Shown here piece after piece: positions 1 through 8,092 of a DNA stretch of 64,000 bases (positions are counted from its first letter, which is position 1; each line of letters starts with the position of its first letter). The notes under the pieces were generated by a model. That model was not told where the DNA came from. It saw only the letters and a list, made by a program, of their open reading frames with translations, and did not search any database. The DNA is taken from positions 6,758,001 through 6,822,000 of the forward strand of contig NZ_CP036426.1 of the NCBI RefSeq assembly GCF_007752535.1, in the 5' to 3' direction. The DNA comes from Tautonia plasticadhaerens. GTDB taxonomy: Bacteria; Planctomycetota; Planctomycetia; Isosphaerales; Isosphaeraceae. The position numbers were made by a program, and so were the translations under genes.

Positions 1-3000
1 GTGGCCGGCGGGATCGGCGTCTGGGTCTCCGGCTTCTTCGGGTCGGGCAAGTCGCACTTCCTCAAGGTCCTGTCCTACTTGCTGGAGAACGCCCCCCACG
101 CGCACGACGGCGAGGATCGGCGGGCGGTCGAGTTCTTCGACGGCAAGATCAAGGACGCGATGCTCCTCGGCGACATCAAGCGGGCCGTCGCCTCGGACAC
201 GGATGTCATCCTCTTCAACATCGACAGCAAGGCCGACCACCGCGCCGGCCGGGACGCCATCCTGTACGTCTTCCTCAAGGTCCTCAACGAGATGCAGGGC
301 TACAGCGGGGACCACCCGCACATCGCCCACATGGAGCGCCACCTGGAGGCCAAGGGGCGGCTGGCGGCGTTCCACGACGCCTATCGCAGGCACACCGGCA
401 CCGAATGGGCCGACGAGCGGGACGCCTACCAGTTCAACCGGGATGAGGTCGTCAAGGCCCTGGCCGAGACGCTGGGCCAGAGCCAGCAGGCCGTCGAGAA
501 GTGGATCGACGGGGCCGAGGACAACTTCTCGATCACCGTCGAGAACTTCTCCAGGTGGGTCCGGGAGTACCTCGACTCCCGGGGGCCGGGACGCCGGATC
601 ATCTTCCTGGTCGATGAGGTCGGCCAGTTCATCGGCACCGACTCGCACCTGATGCTCAACTTGCAGACGATCACCGAGAACCTGGGCACGGCCTGCAAGG
701 GCCGGGCCTGGGTCGTGGTCACGTCGCAGGAGGACATCGACGCCGTGCTGGGGGAGATGAAGACCTCCAAGGCCAACGACTTCTCCAAGATTCAGGGCCG
801 GTTCAAGACCCGGCTGTCGCTCTCCAGCGCCAACGTCGATGAGGTGATCCAGGCCCGGCTCCTGGCCAAGGTGCCCGGGGCCGTGGGCGAACTGGAGGGG
901 CTGTACAAGACGCAGGGCGACATCCTCAAGAACCAACTGACGTTTAAGGACTGCGGGATGACCTTCCGGCCCTACCGGGACGGCGAGGATTTCGTCCGGA
1001 ACTACCCGTTCGCCCCGTACCAGTTCCAGCTTGTCCAGAAGATATTCGAGGCGATCCGCAAGGTCGGGGCCTCGGGGATGCACCTGGCGCGCGGCGAGCG
1101 GTCGATGCTCGACGCCTTCCAGACGGCGGCCAAGGCCGCCTCCATCGAGGAGGTCGGCGTCCTGGTGCCGCTCCACGACTTCTACCCGTCCATCGAGAGC
1201 TTCCTGGACACGGCGGTCAAGAAGACGATCGACCAGGCCGAGTCGAACCCGGGCCTGGAGCCGTTCGACATCCGCCTGCTCCAGGTCCTCTTCCTGATCC
1301 GCTACGTGGAGGAGATGAGGGGGAACGTGGACAACCTCGTGACCCTCTGCCTGGAGCGGATCGACGCCGACCGGCTGGGCCTGCGGCGGCGGATCGAGGA
1401 GGGCCTGGCGCGGCTGGAGAAGGAGACGCTGATCAGCCGCAACGGCGACCTCTACTCGTTCCTCACCAACGAGGAGCGGGACATCAACAAGGAGATCAAG
1501 CTCGTCGAGTTGTCGGGCGGCGCGGAGGCGAAGCTGCTCGGCGAACTGGTCTTCGACGAGGTGCTCCGTGGCCAGCGGAAGCACCGGTATTCCGCCAACA
1601 AGGTGGACTTCGACTTCAACCGCCGCTGCGACGGGCACCCGATCGGCAACCAGAAGGACGGGGCGCTGCTCGTCTCGGTCATCACGCCGATGGCCGACGA
1701 CTACGAATACTACCTGGACAAGGGCAAGTGCGTCCTGGACAGCAACGCCGAGGGGGGCATCGTCCTGATCCGCCTCGGCAACGAGGGAAGCCTGGGACGG
1801 GACATCCGCACGTATCTCCAGACGGAGCGGTATCTCACCCAGAAGAACGACGGCACCCAGGGAGACTCGACCAAACGCATCTTCCGGGGACTGGCCGACG
1901 AGAACCAGGAACGCCGGAAGCGGCTCGCTGCCCTGCTGGCCGAGATGGTCGCCGAAGCCGAGTATTTCGTGGCGGGCCAACCGCACAAGGTCAAGGCGAC
2001 GACGCCGCAGGCGGCCCTGGACGAGGCGATGGAGTACCTCGTCCAGAACACCTTCGGCAAGATGAGCCACCTGGAGCGCCTCACCGCCGAGCCGCTCAAG
2101 GAGGTCCAGGCCGTCCTCCGGAGCAACGACACCGCCAAGGAGGCGATGCTGTTCCAGACCGGGGAGAACAACCCCCAGGCCATCGAGGACGTGCGGGGCC
2201 ACGTCGCCCTCTGCGCCCAGGCCAGCCGGCAGGTCGTCCTGCACGACCTGATCGAGAAGCGGTATTCCGTCCGGCCCTACGGCTGGCCGGACGAGGAGGT
2301 GCTGCTGCTGGTGGCCCGGCTGCTGGTCCTGGGCGAGATCGGCCTGATGATGGACGGGGCGTTGCTGCCGATGGACCGGGCGTATGAGGCGATCACCTCC
2401 CCGGCCAAGCGGCGGAAGATCACGGTGATCAGGCGCCAAACCTCCGACCCGAAGGCCGTCCAGAACGCCCGGAACCTCGGCAAGGAGCTATTCGCCGAGA
2501 TGGGGCCGGACGGCGAGGACGCCCTGTTCTCGTTCCTCCGGGGCCGGCTGAAGGACTGGCAGGCGAACCTGAACACGTACAAGACCCTGGCCGAGACGGG
2601 GGGCTACCCCGGGGCCGAGGAGATCGCCGAGGGCCTGACGCTCGTCAACAAGCTGCTGACCGACATGGACAGCTACAAGTTCATCGAGCGGTTCAACACC
2701 CTGCGGGCTGACCTGCTCGACTTCGCCGACGACTACCACAACCTGGAGCACTTCTACGTCCACCAGAAGCCGACCTGGGAGAAGCTCCGCAAGGCCGGGG
2801 AGAAATTCGCCCTGAACCGGCTGGAACTGGAGCGGGATGCCCAGGCGGGCCCGGCGCTGAGGAGGATCGGGGAGATACTGGCGGCCCCGGCCCCCTACGA
2901 GATGATCAAGGACGCCGAGGGGCTCATCGGCGCGGTCGGGGCGGTCAACACGGCCCTGATCGCCGACCGCCGCAAGCAGGCCGTCGGGCGGGTCGACGAC

Positions 3001-3402
3001 CACTACGCCACCCTGACCGCCGACCTGGCCTCGATCCAGGCCGACCCGGGGCTCAAGGCGGCGTGCCTCAAGCCACTGGAGCGCCTGAAGGGGCAGGTGG
3101 AGCGGGAGGAGAGCCTGGCCCACATCACCCAGGCCGAGGCCGAGGCGGTCAGGGAGTTCGACGACGCAGTGGCCCGGATCGAGGAGTTCGCCCGCAAGGC
3201 GGCGGAACCGGGCGTCGACCGGGGGAACGGTGCCGTGGTGGTCACGCCCCCGACCGTCAAGAAGCTGCGGGTGGTCCGGCCCGCCGAGTTGGTGAAGTCG
3301 GCGTACCTGGAGACCGACGACGACGTGAACGGCTTCCTCGACTCTTTGCGGAGGGAGCTTGAAGCGGCCCTGGGCAAAGACGAACGCATCCAGATTCGGT
3401 GA
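1..3402 (+). CDS. brxC: BREX system P-loop protein BrxC (5' end outside window)
   Basis: This is the large AAA-type ATPase of BREX phage defence, a core component together with PglX, PglZ and BrxL. The visible part is 1,133 residues. A Walker A motif (GFFGSGKS) lies at residues 11-18, a Walker B stretch (FLVDE) ends at residues 205-206, and a following beta strand reads WVVVTSQED near 237. BrxC proteins are usually about 1,200 residues with the P-loop some tens of residues in, so the true start is upstream of base 1 and the GTG at base 1 is probably internal. The C-terminal half is helical and charged. brxA and brxB, which normally precede it, would lie left of the window. The next gene, pglX, starts 87 bp downstream on the same strand. 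The call rests on the P-loop type, the length and the strictly BREX neighbourhood. Confidence 0.93.
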   Translation: MAGGIGVWVSGFFGSGKSHFLKVLSYLLENAPHAHDGEDRRAVEFFDGKIKDAMLLGDIKRAVASDTDVILFNIDSKADHRAGRDAILYVFLKVLNEMQGYSGDHPHIAHMERHLEAKGRLAAFHDAYRRHTGTEWADERDAYQFNRDEVVKALAETLGQSQQAVEKWIDGAEDNFSITVENFSRWVREYLDSRGPGRRIIFLVDEVGQFIGTDSHLMLNLQTITENLGTACKGRAWVVVTSQEDIDAVLGEMKTSKANDFSKIQGRFKTRLSLSSANVDEVIQARLLAKVPGAVGELEGLYKTQGDILKNQLTFKDCGMTFRPYRDGEDFVRNYPFAPYQFQLVQKIFEAIRKVGASGMHLARGERSMLDAFQTAAKAASIEEVGVLVPLHDFYPSIESFLDTAVKKTIDQAESNPGLEPFDIRLLQVLFLIRYVEEMRGNVDNLVTLCLERIDADRLGLRRRIEEGLARLEKETLISRNGDLYSFLTNEERDINKEIKLVELSGGAEAKLLGELVFDEVLRGQRKHRYSANKVDFDFNRRCDGHPIGNQKDGALLVSVITPMADDYEYYLDKGKCVLDSNAEGGIVLIRLGNEGSLGRDIRTYLQTERYLTQKNDGTQGDSTKRIFRGLADENQERRKRLAALLAEMVAEAEYFVAGQPHKVKATTPQAALDEAMEYLVQNTFGKMSHLERLTAEPLKEVQAVLRSNDTAKEAMLFQTGENNPQAIEDVRGHVALCAQASRQVVLHDLIEKRYSVRPYGWPDEEVLLLVARLLVLGEIGLMMDGALLPMDRAYEAITSPAKRRKITVIRRQTSDPKAVQNARNLGKELFAEMGPDGEDALFSFLRGRLKDWQANLNTYKTLAETGGYPGAEEIAEGLTLVNKLLTDMDSYKFIERFNTLRADLLDFADDYHNLEHFYVHQKPTWEKLRKAGEKFALNRLELERDAQAGPALRRIGEILAAPAPYEMIKDAEGLIGAVGAVNTALIADRRKQAVGRVDDHYATLTADLASIQADPGLKAACLKPLERLKGQVEREESLAHITQAEAEAVREFDDAVARIEEFARKAAEPGVDRGNGAVVVTPPTVKKLRVVRPAELVKSAYLETDDDVNGFLDSLRRELEAALGKDERIQIR

Positions 3403-3489
3403 TTCGGTCCCAGCACGGGGGACATCGGTCCCCAATCCCCCTCATTCGTCGTGCCTGTTGAACGAGAGCCCCCCGTCGCAAGTAGGCCC

Positions 3490-6400
3490 ATGAACCGCAC
3501 GAAGCTGAAGAACTACGCCCCCCAGGCCCGCCGGGACTTCATCCGCATGGTGACGGACCGGGCGGCGTACTTCGGCCTGACCCCGAAGAAGGTCGAGCCG
3601 ATCGTCGAGCAGGGGGACGCCGTGGTGATCGCCGGTCGGGCCCATCCCCGGCGGGTGGCGGCCCAGCGCCGGGCGCTGGAGGAGCGGATCGGGCGGGACG
3701 GCTTCGACCGGACCATGGAGGCGCTGGCCTATACGTGGTTCAACCGGTTGGTCGCCATCCGGTTCATGGAGTTGCACGACTACCTGGAGAACGGCGAGGG
3801 CGGGGCAAGCTACCGGGTCCTGAGCCACCCCGAGGGCAAGGCGACCCCGGAGGTGCTCGAAAAGGCCGAGCATGTCGAGTTGCCGGGCCTGAAGCGGCAG
3901 CGGGTCATCGACCTGAAGCTGGAGGGGACGAAGGAGGGCGAACTCTACCGGCTGCTGCTGGTGGCCCAGTGCAACGCCCTGCACGACGCCATGCCGTTCC
4001 TGTTCGAGAAGATCGACGACGAGACGGAACTGGTCCTGCCGGAGGGCCTGCTGCACTCCGACTCGTCGATCCGCAAGCTCGTGGCCGGGATTGACGAGGA
4101 GGACTGGGGCGAGGTCGAGATCATCGGCTGGCTCTACGAGGCATACATCTCCGAGCGCTACGAGGAGGTCATCGGCAAGGTCGTCCCCAGCGCCGACATC
4201 CCGGCGGCCACGCAGCGGTTCACGCCCAAGTGGATCGTCCGCTACCTCGTCCAGAACACGCTTGGGCGGCTCTGGCTGGCGACCTATCCGCAGTCGCCGC
4301 TCAAGGGCGAGATGAGGTACTACATCGAGCCCGCCGAGCAGGCGCCCGAGGTCCAGGAGCAACTCCGGGAGATCACGCCGACGAGCCTCAACCCCGAGGA
4401 GATCACGTTCCTCGACCCGGCGTGCGGCTCGGCCCACATCCTGGTGGAGGCGTACGACCTATTCAGGGCGATCTACCAGGAGCGGGGCTACCGGGCCAGG
4501 GACATCCCCCGTCTGATCCTGGGCAAGAACCTCTTCGGCTTGGAGATCGACGACCGAGCCGCCCAGCTTGCAGCCTTCGCCCTGATGATGAAGGCACGGG
4601 CCGACGACCGCCGCATCTTCGACCAGAAGATTCAGCCGCAGGTCCGGGCACTGGTCCAGACCGACGGGATGGACGCCGAGGACATTGCGGCGGCCCTGAA
4701 CGTCTCGGCCTCGAAGGAGACGGCGCCGCCAGGCCAGCTTTTCGAGACGGAGGACGACCTATTCACCCGGGCTGCCTCGACGGCGACCCGCCCGCAGTAC
4801 ACCTCCCTGACGGACGTGACGGTCCTTGTGGACTTGTTCCAGCATGCCAAGACGTTCGGCTCGCTCATCCAGGTGCCCTCGGCAATGGCTGCTCGCCTGC
4901 CGCAGATCGAGCAGAGGTGCCGGGAGGTGGCTGGGCATACGAGTGAGATCGCAAGCCGGACGGCGGCCATCTTCCTTCCCGTCATCGAGCAAACCCGGAT
5001 GCTGGCCGGTTCGTACGATCTCGTGTTAGCAAATCCGCCTTATATGGGCAGCAAATACTACGATAGCACGCTCAAGGTGTTCATCAACAAGCAATACCAA
5101 GACGCCAAGGCTGATCTGTACGCTTGTTTCATTCGCAGGAACTCCGACTTTGTTGCCCCGAACGGATTCGTCGGGATGATCACGATTCCGAACTGGATGT
5201 TCCTTCCGAGCTTCGAGGATGTTCGAAAGCGTCTCTTGGCACTCCAAACGATCGACACCTTCATTCACAACGGACGTGGGGTGTTCGGGTCAGACTTTGG
5301 CAGTTGCAGCTTTGTTTATCGGAACGCCAGGCTGTCTGGATATCGAGGCACGTTCAGAAAACTCTTCGAGAGACAGGGTAGTGTTACAAGCAACGAGGAA
5401 CTGGAAGCCCGTTTCTTCATTACGCCAACCCACTCGCCAAGCAACACTGACTTCTCCCAAGTTCCAGGGAGTCCGCTGGCGTATTGGCTTACCAAGAGTA
5501 CCCTCGACATCTATGGCTCGGCAAAGCTACTAGGAACAATTGCCGAACCTCGTGTAGGTCTTCAGACTGGAAGCAACGAAGAATTTGTAAGAATCTGGTA
5601 TGAAGTTTCGTTCAAGAGAATCGGCCTGGGGCTTGTGGACAGCCAACAAGCGGAAGCCAGTAAGAAGAAGTGGTTCCCATACAACAAAGGAGGCGAATAC
5701 CGCAGATGGTTCGGGAACAACATCTGGGTTGTGAACTGGGAGGCTGACGGGAAGGCGATCCGAGCAAATACTCCCAGGTCTGTCGTGCGAAATCAGAACT
5801 ACTACTTCAGGGAAGGAGTTACATGGACGACTACCAGTTATGGTTACTTTGGAGTGCGCTACACAGACCCCGGATTTCTGTTTGATGTCAAGGGAGCAAG
5901 TTGCTTCTCCAGGAAGGACCAGCTTCACACCATCCTCGGCCTCCTTGCAAGCCCTGTTTCCAAGCACATACTGGATGCAACAAATCCTACGACAGAGAAT
6001 CAGGTCGGCAATATTAAAGACTTGCCAGTGCTGGAGATGGATACCAAGAGTCAGGCGACGACGGAGCATACAGTTCGTATCGCCATCGAACTGGCACGAG
6101 AAGATTGGGACTCATTCGAGACCTCTTGGAGCTTTCAGGTCCTCCCCGCACTTCGACACAGAGCGATCAAGGCACATCAGTCTCAAGAGGCCGCCGAGAA
6201 AGAATACTTGGGCCGCTTCCAACGCATGAAAATCTTGGAATTTGAGAATAGCCGCCTTTTCATCGAAGCCTATGGTCTTCGGGATGAGCTTTCCCCCGAG
6301 GTCCCCGACGACCAGATCACTCTCTACCGCCCCAACCGGGAAGAGGACATCAAGCGGCTGATCTCCTACGCCATCGGATGCGTCATGGGCCGCTACAGCC

Positions 6401-7095
6401 TCGACAAGCCGGGGCTGGTCTATGCCCAAGGCGGCAACGTCGGCTTCGACCCCGATCAGCACACGACCTTCCCCGCCGACGACGACGGCATCGTCCCCCT
6501 TCTCGAAGCCGACTGGGGCATCCCCGACGACGCGGCGAGCCGCATCGAGCAGTTTGTCGGCGCGGCCTGGCCCGGGGAGCACCTCGAAGAGAACCTGGCG
6601 TTCATCGCCGAAGCCCTCAACCCCTCCCGGGGCGAGCGGTCCCGGGACACGATCCGCCGCTACCTTGCCACGGGGTTCTACAAGGACCACCTCCGCTGGT
6701 ACAAACGGCGCCCCATCTACTGGCTGTTCTCCAGCGGCAGGCGTCGGGCCTTCCAGTGCCTCGTCTACCTGCACCGCTACCACGAGGGCACGCTCGCCCG
6801 GATGCGGACCGAGTACGTCATCCCGCTCCAGGGCCAGATCGCCGCCCGCATCGAGCGACTCGAAGGCGACAAGGCCCAGGCGCCCTCGACCTCCCGCCGC
6901 CACAAGCTCCAGAAGGAACAGGACGACCTCAAGAAGCAACAGGCCGAACTGCTCTCCTTCGACGAGGTGCTCAAGCACCACGCCGACCAGAGGATCACCC
7001 TCGACCTGGACGACGGCGTGAAGGTCAACTACGGCAAGTTCGGCACCCTGCTGGCTGAGGTCAAGGCGGTCACTGGGGGAGGTGGCGACGAATGA
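3490..7095 (+). CDS. pglX: BREX-1 adenine-specific DNA methyltransferase PglX
   Basis: PglX methylates adenine (N6) in a short BREX recognition site to mark self DNA and is needed for exclusion of unmarked phage DNA. The protein is about 1,201 residues. The SAM-binding motif DPACGS is at residues 309-314 and the catalytic NPPY motif is at 515-518. The ATG at 3490 is preferred over an upstream GTG at 3451 because the encoded N-terminus (MNRTKLKNYAPQARRDF) matches the usual PglX start. Roughly 5,020-6,290, covering the segment after NPPY, is much less GC-rich: 25 of 60 bases are G/C at 5041-5100 against 42 of 60 at 6541-6600. That segment corresponds to the target-recognition part of the enzyme. 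The stop overlaps the next gene by 4 bp (ATGA). Confidence 0.95.
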   Translation: MNRTKLKNYAPQARRDFIRMVTDRAAYFGLTPKKVEPIVEQGDAVVIAGRAHPRRVAAQRRALEERIGRDGFDRTMEALAYTWFNRLVAIRFMELHDYLENGEGGASYRVLSHPEGKATPEVLEKAEHVELPGLKRQRVIDLKLEGTKEGELYRLLLVAQCNALHDAMPFLFEKIDDETELVLPEGLLHSDSSIRKLVAGIDEEDWGEVEIIGWLYEAYISERYEEVIGKVVPSADIPAATQRFTPKWIVRYLVQNTLGRLWLATYPQSPLKGEMRYYIEPAEQAPEVQEQLREITPTSLNPEEITFLDPACGSAHILVEAYDLFRAIYQERGYRARDIPRLILGKNLFGLEIDDRAAQLAAFALMMKARADDRRIFDQKIQPQVRALVQTDGMDAEDIAAALNVSASKETAPPGQLFETEDDLFTRAASTATRPQYTSLTDVTVLVDLFQHAKTFGSLIQVPSAMAARLPQIEQRCREVAGHTSEIASRTAAIFLPVIEQTRMLAGSYDLVLANPPYMGSKYYDSTLKVFINKQYQDAKADLYACFIRRNSDFVAPNGFVGMITIPNWMFLPSFEDVRKRLLALQTIDTFIHNGRGVFGSDFGSCSFVYRNARLSGYRGTFRKLFERQGSVTSNEELEARFFITPTHSPSNTDFSQVPGSPLAYWLTKSTLDIYGSAKLLGTIAEPRVGLQTGSNEEFVRIWYEVSFKRIGLGLVDSQQAEASKKKWFPYNKGGEYRRWFGNNIWVVNWEADGKAIRANTPRSVVRNQNYYFREGVTWTTTSYGYFGVRYTDPGFLFDVKGASCFSRKDQLHTILGLLASPVSKHILDATNPTTENQVGNIKDLPVLEMDTKSQATTEHTVRIAIELAREDWDSFETSWSFQVLPALRHRAIKAHQSQEAAEKEYLGRFQRMKILEFENSRLFIEAYGLRDELSPEVPDDQITLYRPNREEDIKRLISYAIGCVMGRYSLDKPGLVYAQGGNVGFDPDQHTTFPADDDGIVPLLEADWGIPDDAASRIEQFVGAAWPGEHLEENLAFIAEALNPSRGERSRDTIRRYLATGFYKDHLRWYKRRPIYWLFSSGRRRAFQCLVYLHRYHEGTLARMRTEYVIPLQGQIAARIERLEGDKAQAPSTSRRHKLQKEQDDLKKQQAELLSFDEVLKHHADQRITLDLDDGVKVNYGKFGTLLAEVKAVTGGGGDE

Positions 7096-8081
7096 CTGCC
7101 CTCTCGTTCGAGCGTATCATCTCGATTGACTGGTCTGGAGCAGATATAGAGACCGAGGAGGTCGATCTCGGTGTCGCTCTCTACGACGCGACTGAGGACG
7201 CACTCTCCATTGTGGGCCTGGAGGACTTGGAGGATTGGTCTCGTAAGTCCTGTCGGAGATGGTTGGTGGAGCGTTTGAAAGAGCCTCGCCCAACTCTTGT
7301 GGCTGTAGACTTCGGGTTCGGCCTCCCGTGGAATTCAGATCTGGCGATATTCTCTGTTTCTGGATGGAGGAAGATGGTTAGTCGTCTTGGGGCCCTATAT
7401 CAATCATACAAGACCGCAAGGGCTACTGCATCTGCAATTAATGGAATGCCTCAATTCGGCGGTCACGGCCCCTATCGAATAGACTATGACCGTTCCGATC
7501 GCCATTTTTACATCGACCGCCAAGTCGGGTATTACCGTTTAGCGGAATTGGCTTCTCCTCAAGCAATTAGCCAATGGTACATGGGGTACGGGCCGGCGGT
7601 TGCCTTCCATACAATTACGGGGCTTTACTGTCTTGATCTTCTACTTGGCTTGAGAGACCAGGGAGTCATTGACTTCGAGATTTGGCCACACGAGACGATC
7701 AGCCCAGATTCATCGAAGCACGTTCTTGCGGAAAGTTATCCTGCATTGACTGTTCCTCTTCTATGCCCGCACTGCAACGCACCCTACCCTAAGTCAAAGG
7801 GCAAACAGCGAAAAAATTCGTCGGGCCAGCAAGCGGACAAGAAGAAAAAAGCCAAGAAGAAGTACGAGCCAAAGCAGTGCATGGGCTGTAATCAGCTAGG
7901 CCCCTGGATTGACCCTCATGACGAGGATGCTTGGCGTGTACTCGCCAGTCTCGTCAACGCGCAGCGAGCCGGCGAATTAGCTCACTTGTTTCGGATTACG
8001 CAGCATCCTTTTGGCCGCTACGACGGCATTGATTTTATTGATCAGGTCAAGTTCGAGGGATACATCCTTGGCCTGGGTTAG
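7092..8081 (+). CDS. DUF429-like protein with zinc ribbon, cargo gene inside BREX operon
   Basis: This 329-residue protein is not a standard BREX component. The N-terminus ISIDWSGA (Asp13), VAVDFGFGLP (Asp73) and a late acidic run DPHDED (274-279) resemble the spaced carboxylates of DUF429 proteins, which are thought to adopt an RNase H-like fold. A CxxC pair at Cys225/Cys228 and another at Cys263/Cys266 flank a lysine-rich loop, forming a likely zinc ribbon that could bind nucleic acid. It starts inside the pglX stop (ATGA overlap) and ends 11 bp before pglZ, so it is translationally coupled to the operon. Its GC is lower than its neighbours (29 of 60 at 7381-7440), which suggests separate acquisition. 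In the E. fergusonii BREX locus the same slot holds the type IV restriction gene brxU. A nuclease or second defence function is inference. Confidence 0.7.
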   Translation: MTALSFERIISIDWSGADIETEEVDLGVALYDATEDALSIVGLEDLEDWSRKSCRRWLVERLKEPRPTLVAVDFGFGLPWNSDLAIFSVSGWRKMVSRLGALYQSYKTARATASAINGMPQFGGHGPYRIDYDRSDRHFYIDRQVGYYRLAELASPQAISQWYMGYGPAVAFHTITGLYCLDLLLGLRDQGVIDFEIWPHETISPDSSKHVLAESYPALTVPLLCPHCNAPYPKSKGKQRKNSSGQQADKKKKAKKKYEPKQCMGCNQLGPWIDPHDEDAWRVLASLVNAQRAGELAHLFRITQHPFGRYDGIDFIDQVKFEGYILGLG

Positions 8082-8092
8082 CAGAGTAACCT

